A stretch of DNA of 64,000 nucleotides from Nesterenkonia sp. LB17 (GCF_022565915.1 NZ_JAJOYX010000002.1:628293-692292), one strand, 5' to 3'; shown: positions 1 through 9,821, numbered from the stretch's first letter. Notes: a model not told the origin generated them from the sequence alone. Numbers and translations are program-made.

Positions 1-1
1 C

Positions 2-1639
2 CGGCGCGTCCAGGGGGACGGGATCCGCACCGCCTTCAGCAACCACCACGTCTCTGACGTGCTCGCGATCATCTGTGCGGCGGTGGGCTTCTCACCAGCG
101 CCACCACCAGAACGGGTGCTCGCGGTCGTCGAGCAGACCGCCCCCCAGAAGCAGGGGGACCAGTTGGACCAGGTACTGGGCGCAGAGATGGCTTCGCAGA
201 CCTACGCCGAGATCCCCCTGGTCTCCTGGGACCAGCTGCCGGCCCGCCACGGCAGCTATGACATCCTGCTGCCGGTCTCCGCCGAGCGACACTACTCCCC
301 CACCTACGCAGCAGACATGGTCACCGCGTTCCGCTATCAGCGCGCCGGCATCGTCTCGAAGCTGGACGGAACTGCCGAGGAGACCGATCACGCCGCGCTG
401 CGCCACGGGACGCTGTCTCCTGCAGCGACCGAGACGCTCTCCCTCGACCTCACGGCCTGGTGGCATCCCGCCGTCTCCGCGACCGCCAGCGCCCCGGCCC
501 TGCGAGCGCATGCCCGCGATCAGCGGATCCTCTTCGGCGATCATCTCGGTCATCATGCTCGGCTGACCGGCGCCTCGGCCCGGCGAGATCGCCCCTCGCT
601 GGTGGCAGATGAGGATCGCGCGGCGAGCTCCGCGCTCGTCGCCGCCACGGCGCAGGCACTGGATCTGCAGCTGACCGTGATCGTGCCGGTCTACAACAAC
701 GGTGATCACCTTCGACATAAGGCCTTCGCCTCGCTGCGCCGATCTTCGGTGTTCGAGAAGATGCACGTGCTGCTGGTCAACGACGGGTCGACCGACCCGG
801 TCACGGTGGACACCGTGGAGGAGCTGGCCCACGAGTACCCGAATGTGACGGCCTACCACCACGGCGGGGGCGGCTCGGGTTCTGCCTCCCGACCGCGCAA
901 CACCGGCCTCGAGCTGACCCAGACCCCCTTCGTCACCTACCTGGATCCCGATAATGAGGCGGTGGAGGACGGCTTCGCGCGTCTGCTGTCGGACATCTCC
1001 TCGCACGAGGACGTCGACTTCGTGCTCGGTGATATGACCCAGTGGGCCAGCCGGTTCGGAAGGCTGCGCTACAGCCAGCTGCTGAGGGAGGCCCTTGCTG
1101 ACTACCAGGATCCCTCCGGCACGATCACCGTGCCGCGCGATGCCCTGGAGCGACTGCGCTTTCGACCCATGGGAATCCAGACCGTCATCGCTCGCACCGA
1201 ATGGCTCAAGGGCTGCGGACTCGAGCAGCCCCTGGGCGCGGTGGGTCAGGACAGCTACTTCTTCCAGCAGATGCTCTACTGCGCCCGCCGCATCCGGGTG
1301 CAGAACATCGGGGTGCATACCTATTACGCGGTGGTCAGTGACTCCACGGTGAACACCATCAACCCGGGCTACTTCGAGAAGTACCGTCCGCTCGACGCCG
1401 CACGCGCCGACTGGCTGCGCGAGGTGGGCAAGCTCGAGGCCTACCGGGCCCTGCGTCTGGAGCCGTTCTTCGTGAGCTGGATGCTGCCGAAGCTTCGCCG
1501 GCTCGAGTCAGATCCGGCCAGCTGGCTCTTCGCGGCCGAGACCCTGGAAGACATGCTGGGATACTACGGGGATCACCAGTGGACCACGGCTGAGGCGATC
1601 GAGTTCTGGGACCAACTGGCTGAGGCGCGTCGCGGCTGA
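2..1639 (+). CDS. Family 2 glycosyltransferase, 5' end outside window
   Basis: The frame is open to the first base of the window, so the true start lies upstream; 545 residues are visible. A GT-A (family 2) fold begins near visible residue 221 with LTVIVPVYNN, followed by LLVNDGSTD and the acidic metal/nucleotide-binding stretch TYLDPDNE; GQDSYFFQQML downstream resembles the acceptor-side region. The first ~200 residues are not recognisable to me and may be a second transferase-like domain. No membrane helix is evident, so the protein is probably cytosolic or peripheral, adding sugars to a surface polymer. It precedes a convergent acyltransferase and lies near wecC, which fits a role in cell-surface glycan synthesis. 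The donor and acceptor cannot be read from the sequence. Confidence 0.85.
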   Translation, partial: RRVQGDGIRTAFSNHHVSDVLAIICAAVGFSPAPPPERVLAVVEQTAPQKQGDQLDQVLGAEMASQTYAEIPLVSWDQLPARHGSYDILLPVSAERHYSPTYAADMVTAFRYQRAGIVSKLDGTAEETDHAALRHGTLSPAATETLSLDLTAWWHPAVSATASAPALRAHARDQRILFGDHLGHHARLTGASARRDRPSLVADEDRAASSALVAATAQALDLQLTVIVPVYNNGDHLRHKAFASLRRSSVFEKMHVLLVNDGSTDPVTVDTVEELAHEYPNVTAYHHGGGGSGSASRPRNTGLELTQTPFVTYLDPDNEAVEDGFARLLSDISSHEDVDFVLGDMTQWASRFGRLRYSQLLREALADYQDPSGTITVPRDALERLRFRPMGIQTVIARTEWLKGCGLEQPLGAVGQDSYFFQQMLYCARRIRVQNIGVHTYYAVVSDSTVNTINPGYFEKYRPLDAARADWLREVGKLEAYRALRLEPFFVSWMLPKLRRLESDPASWLFAAETLEDMLGYYGDHQWTTAEAIEFWDQLAEARRG

Positions 1640-1663
1640 ACACTTAGATGATGCCCGAGCCGG

Positions 1664-3859
1664 TCATCGCTGCAGCGCGGGCTCCATGCGTTCGCCCAGC
1701 TCGCCGGTGACCGACCGCACGAAGTTCTGTGAGACGTGGCTGTTGTCGTTATAGGTGATCGCCCCGCCGAGGACCGCGTAGCAGGTGGCCTCCTCCTCCG
1801 AACACAGCAGATCCTCCGTCGGCACGAAGTGGTAGTTCTCCGTATCGGCGAAGACCGTCTCGGACTGGGTCAGCCAGCGCTCCGTGACCCGGGTGTCCTC
1901 AAGGTCGTCGTTGCAGGATGACGGGTCCTCCTCGTTCAGCGCCACGCACTCTGGCAGCGTCTCCTCGTCATTGCGCTCGACGTTGAGCCGGGGAATCTCG
2001 CCCAGGACCACGACCGCCTTCTCGGCGTCGAGCCAGACCTGGATCGGGGTGAGGATGCTGCGCGCCGTACCGGTGAGCTCCACCTCGGAGTCCGGCAGGT
2101 CCACCTCGACGTCAGGGCCCGCGAAGCCACCGGTCATCTGGCTTCCAGCCACCACGACGGTCTCCACCTGGTCATCCTCGGAGAGCATTCCCAAGATCTC
2201 CAGATTGGCCTCTCCACAGGGGTCATCGGCCCCTGAATAGGTCGAGGCCCGTGGGGTGCAGCCGGAACGGGTCAGCACGAGCAGCTGTTTGCCGGCGTCC
2301 TGCGCGATCTCATCGAGGGCCGGCAGCCACATCGTGGCGTGGGAATCACCGAACACCGCGATGGTGCCGTCGGCCTCGGACGCCTCGGCGCCGAGCCAGC
2401 ACTCGGGGACCCCTGCGTCCTGCGCTTCGGCCTGGCACCCGGGATGCACCGGTGCCTGTGGCTGCTCGGCGACCTCGGCCGCCGAGGGCGTGAGCCCCAG
2501 CGTGCTTTCGAACGGGTCTCCACACTGGTCGGGATTCGCCAGCGCCCGGTAGCCGTAGCAGGGGTGGTCCTCGGAGAGCTCCGAGGCGGCGAACTCCTGC
2601 TCGACGACCTCCACCGAGTAGTGGGCCACGCCCACCACCAGGGCCATCCCTGCGCCGGCGGCGATCATGGTGCGCCAGGTGGGCAGCAGGACCTTCGCTC
2701 GGCGCAGCGGAGTCTCGTAGAACCGGGTGCTCAGCGCGGAGATCACGATGACCCCGAGGATCAGGGCGAGCTTGACGTCCCACTGCTCGGCGTTCTCCAG
2801 CAGATAGGGCGCGAAGATCACCACCGGCCAGTGCCAGAGGTAGATCGCATAGGACCAGTCGCCGATCGCGGTGACCGGGCGCAGCGAGAGCCACCAGTGG
2901 ATCCCGGTCCAGCGCCCCTTGCCGCCGAAGGCCAACAGCAGGGTCGCCCCGACGGTGGGGATCACCGCCGTCCAGCCAGGGAACGGGGTCATCTCGCTGT
3001 AGGCGCATGCCGAACCCAGGATCATCGCCAGTCCGACCCAGCCCAGCAGATTCCCCCAGCGTCCGGTGAACTGGCTGGCGCCGAGGACCAGGGCGAGCAG
3101 GGCGCCCAGCGCGAACTCCCAGATCCTGGTGGGCGTGATGAAGTACGCCTGGGCGGAGGACTCTGCGGTGTAGCCGATCGAGAAGGCCAGGGAGCTCGCG
3201 CCGAGGAGTCCGATCACCCAGAGGAAGATCCTCCGCGTGTAGTTGCGCGGCACCGCCTCAGCATCGGCCGGACGCCGACCGCGCCGAGCCAGGATGGCGA
3301 TGCCCAGGACGACGGCGAGCAGCACCGGCCACAGGACGTAGAACTGCTCCTCCACGGAGAGCGACCAGAAGTGTTGGACTGCGGTGGCACGTTCATCGGC
3401 CTTGGAATAGTCGATCGCGTCATCGGCCAGGACCCAGTTCTGCACATACAGCGTCGAGGCCATGATCTGCCGGCGGGTGCCCTGCCATTCGGTGCTGGGC
3501 AGGATCATCACCGCCGCGACCGCCGTGAGTCCCAGCACCAGCAGGCTCAGCGGCAGCAGGCGCCGGATCCTGCGCGCCCAGAACCGCCCCAGCCGGATCC
3601 GCCCGGTCCTTGCCGCCTCCTTGAACAGGTGCGCGGTGATCAGATAGCCCGAGATCACGAAGAACACGTCAACGCCCACGTACCCGCCGGTCAGATGCTC
3701 CGGCCAGAAGTGATAGGCGACGACGATCAGCACCGCCAGCGCACGCAGGCCCTGGATCTCCGGCTGGAACCGTCCGCCGCGCGAGGTCCGCCCGGTGTGC
3801 TCCGGCACGGTCGGCACAGCGGCCGGCATGGCGCAGGTGGGCTCAGCGCGTGTGGGCAT
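1664..3859 (-). CDS. Acyltransferase-3/SGNH membrane O-acyltransferase (group A, copy 1)
   Basis: A 731-residue OafA-type protein that would move an acyl (usually acetyl) group across the membrane and transfer it to an extracytoplasmic glycan. The N-terminal acyltransferase-3 domain starts near residue 31 (FQPEIQGLRALAVL, conserved His in VAYHFWP, DVFFVISGYLI, FWSLSVEEQFYVLWP) and has about ten membrane helices up to ~residue 380. The C-terminal extracytoplasmic SGNH domain has the nucleophile motif FGDSHATMW near residue 500 and the Asp/His motif NDNSHVS near residue 706. The frame extends further upstream, but ATG at 3859 directly precedes the conserved region and has a GAAGGA element before it. 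It is divergent from wecC and closely related to the gene at 5306-7480. Confidence 0.88.
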   Translation of the reverse strand: MPTRAEPTCAMPAAVPTVPEHTGRTSRGGRFQPEIQGLRALAVLIVVAYHFWPEHLTGGYVGVDVFFVISGYLITAHLFKEAARTGRIRLGRFWARRIRRLLPLSLLVLGLTAVAAVMILPSTEWQGTRRQIMASTLYVQNWVLADDAIDYSKADERATAVQHFWSLSVEEQFYVLWPVLLAVVLGIAILARRGRRPADAEAVPRNYTRRIFLWVIGLLGASSLAFSIGYTAESSAQAYFITPTRIWEFALGALLALVLGASQFTGRWGNLLGWVGLAMILGSACAYSEMTPFPGWTAVIPTVGATLLLAFGGKGRWTGIHWWLSLRPVTAIGDWSYAIYLWHWPVVIFAPYLLENAEQWDVKLALILGVIVISALSTRFYETPLRRAKVLLPTWRTMIAAGAGMALVVGVAHYSVEVVEQEFAASELSEDHPCYGYRALANPDQCGDPFESTLGLTPSAAEVAEQPQAPVHPGCQAEAQDAGVPECWLGAEASEADGTIAVFGDSHATMWLPALDEIAQDAGKQLLVLTRSGCTPRASTYSGADDPCGEANLEILGMLSEDDQVETVVVAGSQMTGGFAGPDVEVDLPDSEVELTGTARSILTPIQVWLDAEKAVVVLGEIPRLNVERNDEETLPECVALNEEDPSSCNDDLEDTRVTERWLTQSETVFADTENYHFVPTEDLLCSEEEATCYAVLGGAITYNDNSHVSQNFVRSVTGELGERMEPALQR

Positions 3860-3972
3860 AGGCGGTTCTTGGATTCCTTCGACGCTCGATGGCAACCGCT
3901 CCAAGATATCGCCGTTCTCCGAGAAACCCCGACCCCGCACCGGACCCCAGATTCTGGCGTTTGAATGAGGTA

Positions 3973-4001
3973 GTGACCGCAAGAACCCCCTGGGATAGAC
4001 T
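3973..4001 (+). promoter_or_regulatory. Candidate promoter of wecC
   Basis: A GTGACC element at 3973-3978 and a TAGACT element at 3996-4001 are separated by 17 bases, a standard actinobacterial housekeeping arrangement. The predicted start of transcription lies about 55 bases before the wecC start codon. This is read by eye from consensus only. Confidence 0.45.
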
Positions 4002-4063
4002 CGCGTGCTGTCAGCCTCCTCGGGCTCTCAGCTTCACCGTGTCGCCTAGGAAAGTGATCCACC

Positions 4064-5299
4064 TTGCCAAGGAACATCTCGCGCGTCGCCGTCATCGGGC
4101 TCGGCTACATCGGTCTGCCCACCGCCGCCATCCTCGCGGACCATGGCGTCACCACGATCGGCATGGACGTCTCCGAACGCAATGTCGCGGCGATCAACCG
4201 GGGCGAGGTCCCCTTCGTGGAGCCGGGTCTGCGAGAGGTCCTGCAGCGCGCGGTGATCAGCGGCACGCTGAGCGCGACCACGCAGACACCCGAGGCCGAC
4301 GCCTATATCGTCGCGGTGCCCACCCCCTTCACCGAGACCCACTCGGCCGACCTGTCCTACATCGAGGCTGCCGCAGACGGGATCGCCGCGAAGCTCACCG
4401 GTGGGGAGCTGATCATCCTTGAATCGACCTCCCCACCCGGGGCGACCGAACACCTCGCGCAGCGCATCCTGTCCGCCCGCCCCGATCTGAGCACCGCCGA
4501 CATCCTGGTCGCCCACTGCCCCGAACGCGTGCTGCCGGGGAAGATCATGGAAGAGATGATCACCAATGACCGGATCATCGGCGGACTGACGCCCGAGGCC
4601 GCCGAGGCCGCCCGGGATCTCTACGCAGCCTTCTGCAAGGGTGAGTTCCTGCTCACCGACGCTCGCACCGCCGAGATGGCGAAGCTCACCGAGAACAGCT
4701 TCCGCGACGTCAACATCGCGTTCGCCAATGAGCTCTCGGTCATCAGCCACAAGCTCGGGATCGACGTCTGGGAGCTCATCGAGCTCGCCAATCACCACCC
4801 GAGGGTCAACATCCTCCAACCCGGTCCCGGGGTCGGGGGTCACTGCATCGCAGTGGATCCGTGGTTCATCGTCGACGCCGCTCCGCAGGACGCGAACCTC
4901 ATCCGCACCGCGCGCCAGACCAACGACGCGAAGCCCGAATGGGTGCTCGGCCGGATAGAACAGGCTCTGGAATCGGCAGGGACCGGAGCCACGGTGGCGC
5001 TGCTGGGACTGGCGTTCAAGGCCAACATCGATGATCTGCGCGAGTCCCCCTCGCTGCACATCGCCGAGCAGCTCGCCCAGCGCGCCCCCGATGCGCAGCT
5101 GCTCGCGGTGGAACCACACATCGAGGCGCTTCCCGCGTCACTCGCCGGTTTCGGCAACGTCGAGCTGAGCGGACTCGACGAGGCGCTGGAGCGTGCCGAC
5201 GTCGTCGTGCTGCTGGTCGATCATCAGGTGTTCAAGGAGCTCCCGGTCTCACGCCTGGCAGACGCCACGGTGATCGACACCCGCGGCATCTGGCGCTGA
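4064..5299 (+). CDS. wecC: UDP-N-acetyl-D-mannosaminuronate dehydrogenase (WecC-like)
   Basis: A 411-residue NAD-dependent nucleotide-sugar 6-dehydrogenase. It would oxidise UDP-ManNAc twice to UDP-ManNAcA in the cytosol, supplying a uronic acid for a surface polymer. Visible features are the Rossmann motif VIGLGYIGLPTAA at the N terminus, ESTSPPGAT, PERVLPGKI, the central TENSFRDVNIAFANEL helix, and the catalytic cysteine in GVGGHCIAVDPWF near residue 266; LGLAFKANIDDLRESPS opens the C-terminal UDP-binding domain. The start is TTG at 4064, backed by AGGAAAGTGAT just upstream. Its expected partner, the 2-epimerase WecB, is encoded 25 kb away at 30412-31569. UDP-glucose dehydrogenase is the alternative, but the motifs and the wecB in the same window favour ManNAc. 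Confidence 0.88.
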   Translation: MPRNISRVAVIGLGYIGLPTAAILADHGVTTIGMDVSERNVAAINRGEVPFVEPGLREVLQRAVISGTLSATTQTPEADAYIVAVPTPFTETHSADLSYIEAAADGIAAKLTGGELIILESTSPPGATEHLAQRILSARPDLSTADILVAHCPERVLPGKIMEEMITNDRIIGGLTPEAAEAARDLYAAFCKGEFLLTDARTAEMAKLTENSFRDVNIAFANELSVISHKLGIDVWELIELANHHPRVNILQPGPGVGGHCIAVDPWFIVDAAPQDANLIRTARQTNDAKPEWVLGRIEQALESAGTGATVALLGLAFKANIDDLRESPSLHIAEQLAQRAPDAQLLAVEPHIEALPASLAGFGNVELSGLDEALERADVVVLLVDHQVFKELPVSRLADATVIDTRGIWR

Positions 5300-5305
5300 G
5301 CCGCT

Positions 5306-7480
5306 CTAGGAGTTCCCGGCCAGCGCCGGCTCCATCCGGTCGGTGAGCTCGGCGGCCGTGGAGCGCACGAACGTCCGGGCGAGGTGGCTGTTGTCCGAGT
5401 AGGTGATGGCACCGCCGAGCACGGCGTAGCAGGTGTCCTCGCGGCAGACCAGATCCTCGGTGGGCACGAAGTGGTAGTTCTCTTCCTCGGCGAAGACCTC
5501 GGCAGAACGGGTCAGCCAGCGGTCCCCCACCCGGGTGTCCTGAAGCGTCTCGTTGCAGGCAGAGAGGTCATCCTCGTTCAGCGCCACGCACTCCGGCAGG
5601 GTCTCCTCCTGCTCGTCGTTGCTCATCCGTGGGACCTCGCCGAAGACCACGACGTCCTTCTCCGCCTCGAGCCAGCGCTGGATCGGCTCGTACATCGCCA
5701 GTGCCGAATCGTCGAGGTCATGTTCCTCCGCGTCCAGACCGAGGTCGCGGCTGGGTCCGCCGAACTCGAAGTGCCGCTGGCTGGCCGCCACGATCACCGT
5801 CTCGACGCTCTCATCCTCGGAGAGCTGGTCGATGATCTCGGCGTTGGCCCTGAGGCACTCGCTGGAGTCGGCCCCGACCTCCCCGCCTCGGGGTGTGCAG
5901 GCTGAGCGCGTGAGCACCAGCAGCTGCTTCTCCTGCTCCTGGGCGATCTCGTCGAGCGCCGGGAGCCACATCGTGGCGTGGGAGTCGCCGAAAACCGCGA
6001 TCGTGCCGTCGGCCTCGGACTCCTCCGCCCCGAGCCAGCATTCCTGCACGCCGGGGGTGTCCTCGTCGGCCTGGCAGCCGGGGAACGCCTCTTCCTGGTA
6101 CTGCTCCGTCACCACCGCGGGCGTGGGAAACAGCCCGAGCTCGCCCTCGAACGGGGTGCCGCATTCGTCGGGGTTCGCCAGCGCCTGGTAGCCGTAGCAG
6201 GGGTGGTCCTCGGTGAGTGTGGAGTCAGCCGCGCTGGACTGCATCGTGGAGACCGCTGCGATCCCGGAGACGATGACCAGCACCATGCCGGCCCCGGCGG
6301 CGACCATCGTCCGCCAGGTGGGCAGCAGGATCTTCGCGCGACGTATCGGGGTCTCGAAGAATCGGGTGCTCAGCGCGGAGAGCCCGATGATGCCCAGGAT
6401 AAGCAGGACCTTCACGTACCAGAACCGGGCGGCGTCGCTGATATAGGGCGAGAAGATCACCACCGGCCAGTGCCAGAGGTAGATCGCGTAGGACCAGTCG
6501 CCGATCGCGGTGGCGGGTCGCAGCGAGAGCCACCAGTGGACCCCGGTCCCGGGTTCGCGGCCCCCGCAGGCCAGCACCAGAACGGTCCCCAGGGTCGGCA
6601 CAAGCGCGGTCCAGCCGGGGAACGGGGTCGCATCGGTGTAGAAGACGGCTGCGCCGGCGATCATCAGGAACCCCGCCCAGCCGAGCAGATTGCCCCACCG
6701 GCCGCTGAACTGCCGGGATCCCAGGACCAGTGCCGCGATCGCCCCCAGGGTGAACTCCCAGATCCGAGTCGGGGTCACGAAATAGGCCTGCGCGGGTGCT
6801 GCGGCGGTGTAGTAGATGGAGAACGCCAGTGAGAACGCCCCGAGCAGCCCGACGACCCACAGGAATGCCGCCCGGATCTGACGGCGCTCGAGCGCCGGAG
6901 CGCCGGAGCGCCGCTGCCGGAACGCCAGGAACATCAGCGTCAGCGCCAGCAGGACCGGCCACAGGATGTAGAACTGCTCCTCGACCGAGAGCGTCCAGAA
7001 ATGTTGAACCGCTGTGGCCCGCTCGTCCGCCTTGGAGTACTCCACGGCGTCGGCGGCGAGGATCCAGTTCTGCACGTAGAGCGTGGAGGCGATGATCTGG
7101 CGCAGGGTGGCCTGCCACGCGGTGCTCGGCAGGATCAGCACGGCGGAGATCGCGGTCAGCAGCAGCACCAGCAGGCTCAGCGGCAGCAGCCGGCGGATGC
7201 GGCGGGCCCAGAACTGGCCCAGCCGCACTCCCCCGGTCTTCACGGCCTCTTTGAACAGATGCGCGGTGATCAGGTAGCCCGAGATCACGAAGAACACGTC
7301 GACGCCGACGTAGCCGCCGGTGAGGCGGTCGGGCCAGAAGTGGTAGAGCAGCACGACCAGCACCGCCAGCGCACGCAGCCCCTGGATCTCGGGCTGGAAG
7401 CGGGTCGGGGCTCCGCCGGCGGCCGGATGAGGCCGCCCTGAGGCCGTCGCCTCCTCCGAAGAAGTCGAAGTCACGCTCAT
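5306..7480 (-). CDS. Acyltransferase-3/SGNH membrane O-acyltransferase (group A, copy 2)
   Basis: A 724-residue paralogue of the protein encoded at 1664-3859, with nearly the same membrane domain (FQPEIQGLRALAVLVVLLYH, DVFFVISGYLI, FWTLSVEEQFYILWP). The SGNH domain carries FGDSHATMWLPALDE near residue 498 and SDNSHLARTF near residue 697. The two copies differ most in the extracytoplasmic domain, which suggests different acceptor sites on the glycan. ATG at 7480 has GAGAGGCG upstream. Its stop lies 6 bases beyond the wecC stop, convergent with it. Together the two group A genes bracket wecC. Confidence 0.88.
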   Translation of the reverse strand: MSVTSTSSEEATASGRPHPAAGGAPTRFQPEIQGLRALAVLVVLLYHFWPDRLTGGYVGVDVFFVISGYLITAHLFKEAVKTGGVRLGQFWARRIRRLLPLSLLVLLLTAISAVLILPSTAWQATLRQIIASTLYVQNWILAADAVEYSKADERATAVQHFWTLSVEEQFYILWPVLLALTLMFLAFRQRRSGAPALERRQIRAAFLWVVGLLGAFSLAFSIYYTAAAPAQAYFVTPTRIWEFTLGAIAALVLGSRQFSGRWGNLLGWAGFLMIAGAAVFYTDATPFPGWTALVPTLGTVLVLACGGREPGTGVHWWLSLRPATAIGDWSYAIYLWHWPVVIFSPYISDAARFWYVKVLLILGIIGLSALSTRFFETPIRRAKILLPTWRTMVAAGAGMVLVIVSGIAAVSTMQSSAADSTLTEDHPCYGYQALANPDECGTPFEGELGLFPTPAVVTEQYQEEAFPGCQADEDTPGVQECWLGAEESEADGTIAVFGDSHATMWLPALDEIAQEQEKQLLVLTRSACTPRGGEVGADSSECLRANAEIIDQLSEDESVETVIVAASQRHFEFGGPSRDLGLDAEEHDLDDSALAMYEPIQRWLEAEKDVVVFGEVPRMSNDEQEETLPECVALNEDDLSACNETLQDTRVGDRWLTRSAEVFAEEENYHFVPTEDLVCREDTCYAVLGGAITYSDNSHLARTFVRSTAAELTDRMEPALAGNS

Positions 7481-7664
7481 GTGCGCCTCTCGCCTTGTCT
7501 GATCATCGACACCGGGGCGCCGCTGGGTTCACATCCATCGCAGATCTTTCTGCGACCTGGATGGTCGCCGAAGACTCCGATGCCGCACCTTACTCCAGGG
7601 TCCTGGAGGTTCGCGGGAGGTGGGAACCTTCGTGGCCTTGGCCTCCGGCTCGGCGGGTCTGTGA

Positions 7665-7677
7665 CAGACTGGGCCCG
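7665..7677 (+). promoter_or_regulatory. Possible leaderless promoter of ftsY
   Basis: CAGACT at 7665-7670 ends six bases before the ftsY GTG, and no ribosome-binding site is visible. That spacing would place the transcript start at or next to the start codon. No good -35 element is visible, so confidence is low. Confidence 0.3.
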
Positions 7678-8876
7678 TGGATTTTGACGTACTTATTCTG
7701 TTCATCGTTCTTGCTGTGACTCTGCTCGGCACCCTGGGATTCTTCCTGGTGCAGGGCGGAAAGCTGCTGCCCAAGGACAAGCGTGAGCAATACCTGACCC
7801 AGCGCGACCCGGATGACCTCCCCTCCGGCGGGGTGGACACCCTTGAGGCTCCCACCGAAGACCGCCCGGGGACCGCGGAGCCGACCCTCGGCGACGGCGT
7901 CGACACCCTCGAGGAGCCGACGGTCGTTGAACCGACCGTCGAGACCCCCGAACCGGTGGCCGGACGTCTGGCCAGGCTGCGCGCCCGGCTGGTCAAGTCC
8001 AACAACATCTTCGGCAAGTCGCTGCTTGCGCTGCTGTCTCGCGACGAGATCGACGAGGACGTCTGGGAAGAGATCGAAGAGGTCCTGCTGATGGCGGACC
8101 TCGGCACCGATCCCACCATGGAGCTCGTCGACAGGCTCCGCGAACGGGTCAAGGTCGAAGGCACCAAGGACCCGGTCGTGGTCAAGGCGATGCTCACCGA
8201 AGAGCTGACTACCCTGGTCGATCCCACCCTTGATCGCCGACTCACGGTGACGGCGGAGGGTCGTCCCGCGGTCATCATGGTCGTCGGCGTCAACGGCGTC
8301 GGCAAGACCACCACGGTGGGCAAGCTGGCCCGGATGCTGGTCGCCGAGGACAAGGACGTGCTCCTCGGAGCGGCCGACACCTTCCGCGCAGCCGCCGCCG
8401 AACAGCTGAGCACCTGGGGTCACCGGGTGGGCGTGCCGACGGTGAAGTCCGACGTCGAAGGCGCTGACCCGGCGTCGGTGGCCTATGAGGCCGTGGACAA
8501 GGGGATCGAGCTCGAAGCCGACGTGGTCATGATCGACACTGCAGGCCGGCTGCAGAACAAGTCCAACCTGATGGACGAACTCGGCAAGGTCAAGCGTGTG
8601 GTGGAGAAGAAGTCCGCCGTCGACGAGGTCCTGCTGGTCCTCGACGCCACCACCGGTCAGAACGGCCTGAACCAGGCCAAGGTCTTCTCCGAGGTCGTCA
8701 ACGTCACCGGCATCGTGCTGACCAAGCTCGACGGCACCGCTCGAGGCGGCATCGTGGTCGCCATCCAGCGCCAGCTCGGCGTCCCGGTGAAGCTCATCGG
8801 ACTCGGTGAGGGGCCCGACGATCTCGCACCCTTCGACGCCGCCGAGTTCGTCGCCGCGCTGCTCGAAGACCACTGA
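7677..8876 (+). CDS. ftsY: Signal recognition particle receptor FtsY
   Basis: A 399-residue SRP receptor GTPase that docks SRP-ribosome complexes at the membrane for co-translational insertion. It has one N-terminal membrane helix (residues ~5-24), a Thr/Glu/Pro-rich acidic linker to ~residue 95, then the NG domain: GVNGVGKTTTVGK (P-loop, ~residue 204), LGAADTFRAAAAEQL, MIDTAGRLQNKSNLM (~287) and TKLDGTARGG (~349). The GTG start at 7677 has no ribosome-binding site but a -10-like hexamer just upstream, so it may be leaderless. In many actinobacteria ftsY follows smc; here smc lies 12 kb away and points toward ftsY, a sign of local rearrangement. Only a weak 7-bp hairpin (8881-8909) separates it from the convergent regulator gene. 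Confidence 0.97.
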   Translation: MDFDVLILFIVLAVTLLGTLGFFLVQGGKLLPKDKREQYLTQRDPDDLPSGGVDTLEAPTEDRPGTAEPTLGDGVDTLEEPTVVEPTVETPEPVAGRLARLRARLVKSNNIFGKSLLALLSRDEIDEDVWEEIEEVLLMADLGTDPTMELVDRLRERVKVEGTKDPVVVKAMLTEELTTLVDPTLDRRLTVTAEGRPAVIMVVGVNGVGKTTTVGKLARMLVAEDKDVLLGAADTFRAAAAEQLSTWGHRVGVPTVKSDVEGADPASVAYEAVDKGIELEADVVMIDTAGRLQNKSNLMDELGKVKRVVEKKSAVDEVLLVLDATTGQNGLNQAKVFSEVVNVTGIVLTKLDGTARGGIVVAIQRQLGVPVKLIGLGEGPDDLAPFDAAEFVAALLEDH

Positions 8877-8949
8877 CCATCAGCGCCCGCTGACCCTCGG
8901 CAGGCGCTGCACCTCAGCGGTCCTCCGCCTGCGGAATCCGCGAAGCCGC

Positions 8950-9666
8950 CTAGCTGAGGAATCCGCGCAGCAGCGAGGCGGTGCCCTCCAGGTGATCGAT
9001 CATCAGCGACTTCGCCCCGGACCCGTCACCGGCCAGGATGGCCGTGGTGATCGCCAGGTGCTGCTGATTCGAATGCTCGAGATTCGCCGGCAGCAGCGGA
9101 ATCTCATCCAGCAGCGCGCTCACCCGCGCCCGGGTGTCGGTCACGGCGGTGATGAGCGACGGGGACCCGCTCAGCTCGGCGACCGCGATGTGAAACCGAG
9201 CGTCACGGGCGCGATAGCTGGACCGATCGGCGCGCTCCAGATCTGAGAGACAACCCTGAAGGTGCTCGCGCGCCGAGGCGGAGAGGTCTGCCTGGGCCGC
9301 CAGCTCCGCGGCGGCCGGCTCGAGCACCGCGCGAAAGACCAGCACGTCGCGGCGCTGCAGGGGATCCATGTGTTCTACGCCCTGCGGCGTGGCGCTCGGC
9401 GCCTCCAGGATGTAGGTCCCGCCGTAGCGACCCCGACGGACGTCGAGAAAGCCTGCCTGCTGCAGCTCAGCGAGGGCTTCGCGCAGGGTTGCGCGGGAGA
9501 CCCCGAGGTGCCCGGCCAGTTCCCGCTCCGGGGGCAGCTTCTGTCCCGGGGGGAAGAGTCCGACCCGGATCGCCTGGAGCAGATGCTCGATCGTCTCCTC
9601 GAACGTATTTCCTGAACGCACCGGACGCAGCACCGCATAGGGGTTCCCGAAGTCTGCCGCCGTCAT
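8950..9666 (-). CDS. GntR-family (FadR/FCD) transcriptional regulator
   Basis: A 238-residue DNA-binding regulator. The winged helix-turn-helix covers residues ~15-85 (LPPERELAGHLGVSRATLREALAEL, typical GntR), followed by an all-helical FCD ligand-binding domain (residues ~95-230). Members of this group usually repress neighbouring catabolic operons and are released by a pathway metabolite. Upstream and divergent lie an insertion sequence and then the amine-catabolism operon beginning at 11329. I infer that it regulated, and perhaps still regulates, that operon. A near-perfect palindrome at 11266-11281 is a candidate operator. The ligand is unknown. Confidence 0.9.
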   Translation of the reverse strand: MTAADFGNPYAVLRPVRSGNTFEETIEHLLQAIRVGLFPPGQKLPPERELAGHLGVSRATLREALAELQQAGFLDVRRGRYGGTYILEAPSATPQGVEHMDPLQRRDVLVFRAVLEPAAAELAAQADLSASAREHLQGCLSDLERADRSSYRARDARFHIAVAELSGSPSLITAVTDTRARVSALLDEIPLLPANLEHSNQQHLAITTAILAGDGSGAKSLMIDHLEGTASLLRGFLS

Positions 9667-9789
9667 CTGGTCCTCCGTTCCGGCTCACGCACTGGCTCTG
9701 GCCTCAGCCTACGGGCTCCCCCGCGCGGGGTTACGACATGGGAGTCCACCTCCGTGGTGCCTCACTGCCAAGTCCTCGGGAACTACAAG

Positions 9790-9821
9790 CCGTGCCTCAG
9801 ATAAAAGTCCCCGCGAAACCT
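9790..9821 (+). repeat. Left terminal inverted repeat of the insertion sequence
   Basis: It begins CCGTGCCTCAGATA and continues into AAAGTCCCCGCGAAACCT. It matches the complement of 11148-11180 apart from a four-base block and one substitution. It runs up to the 3' end of the transposase gene. Confidence 0.75.

Noticed and set aside
92-1318. A 408-codon minus-strand frame opposite the first glycosyltransferase
   Set aside because: No motif, and the plus-strand frame has clear GT2 motifs.
2339-3964. A 541-codon open frame opposite the first acyltransferase
   Set aside because: Mirror of the coding strand in GC-rich DNA; an equivalent frame appears opposite the paralogue at 5978-6832, which is expected for shadows.
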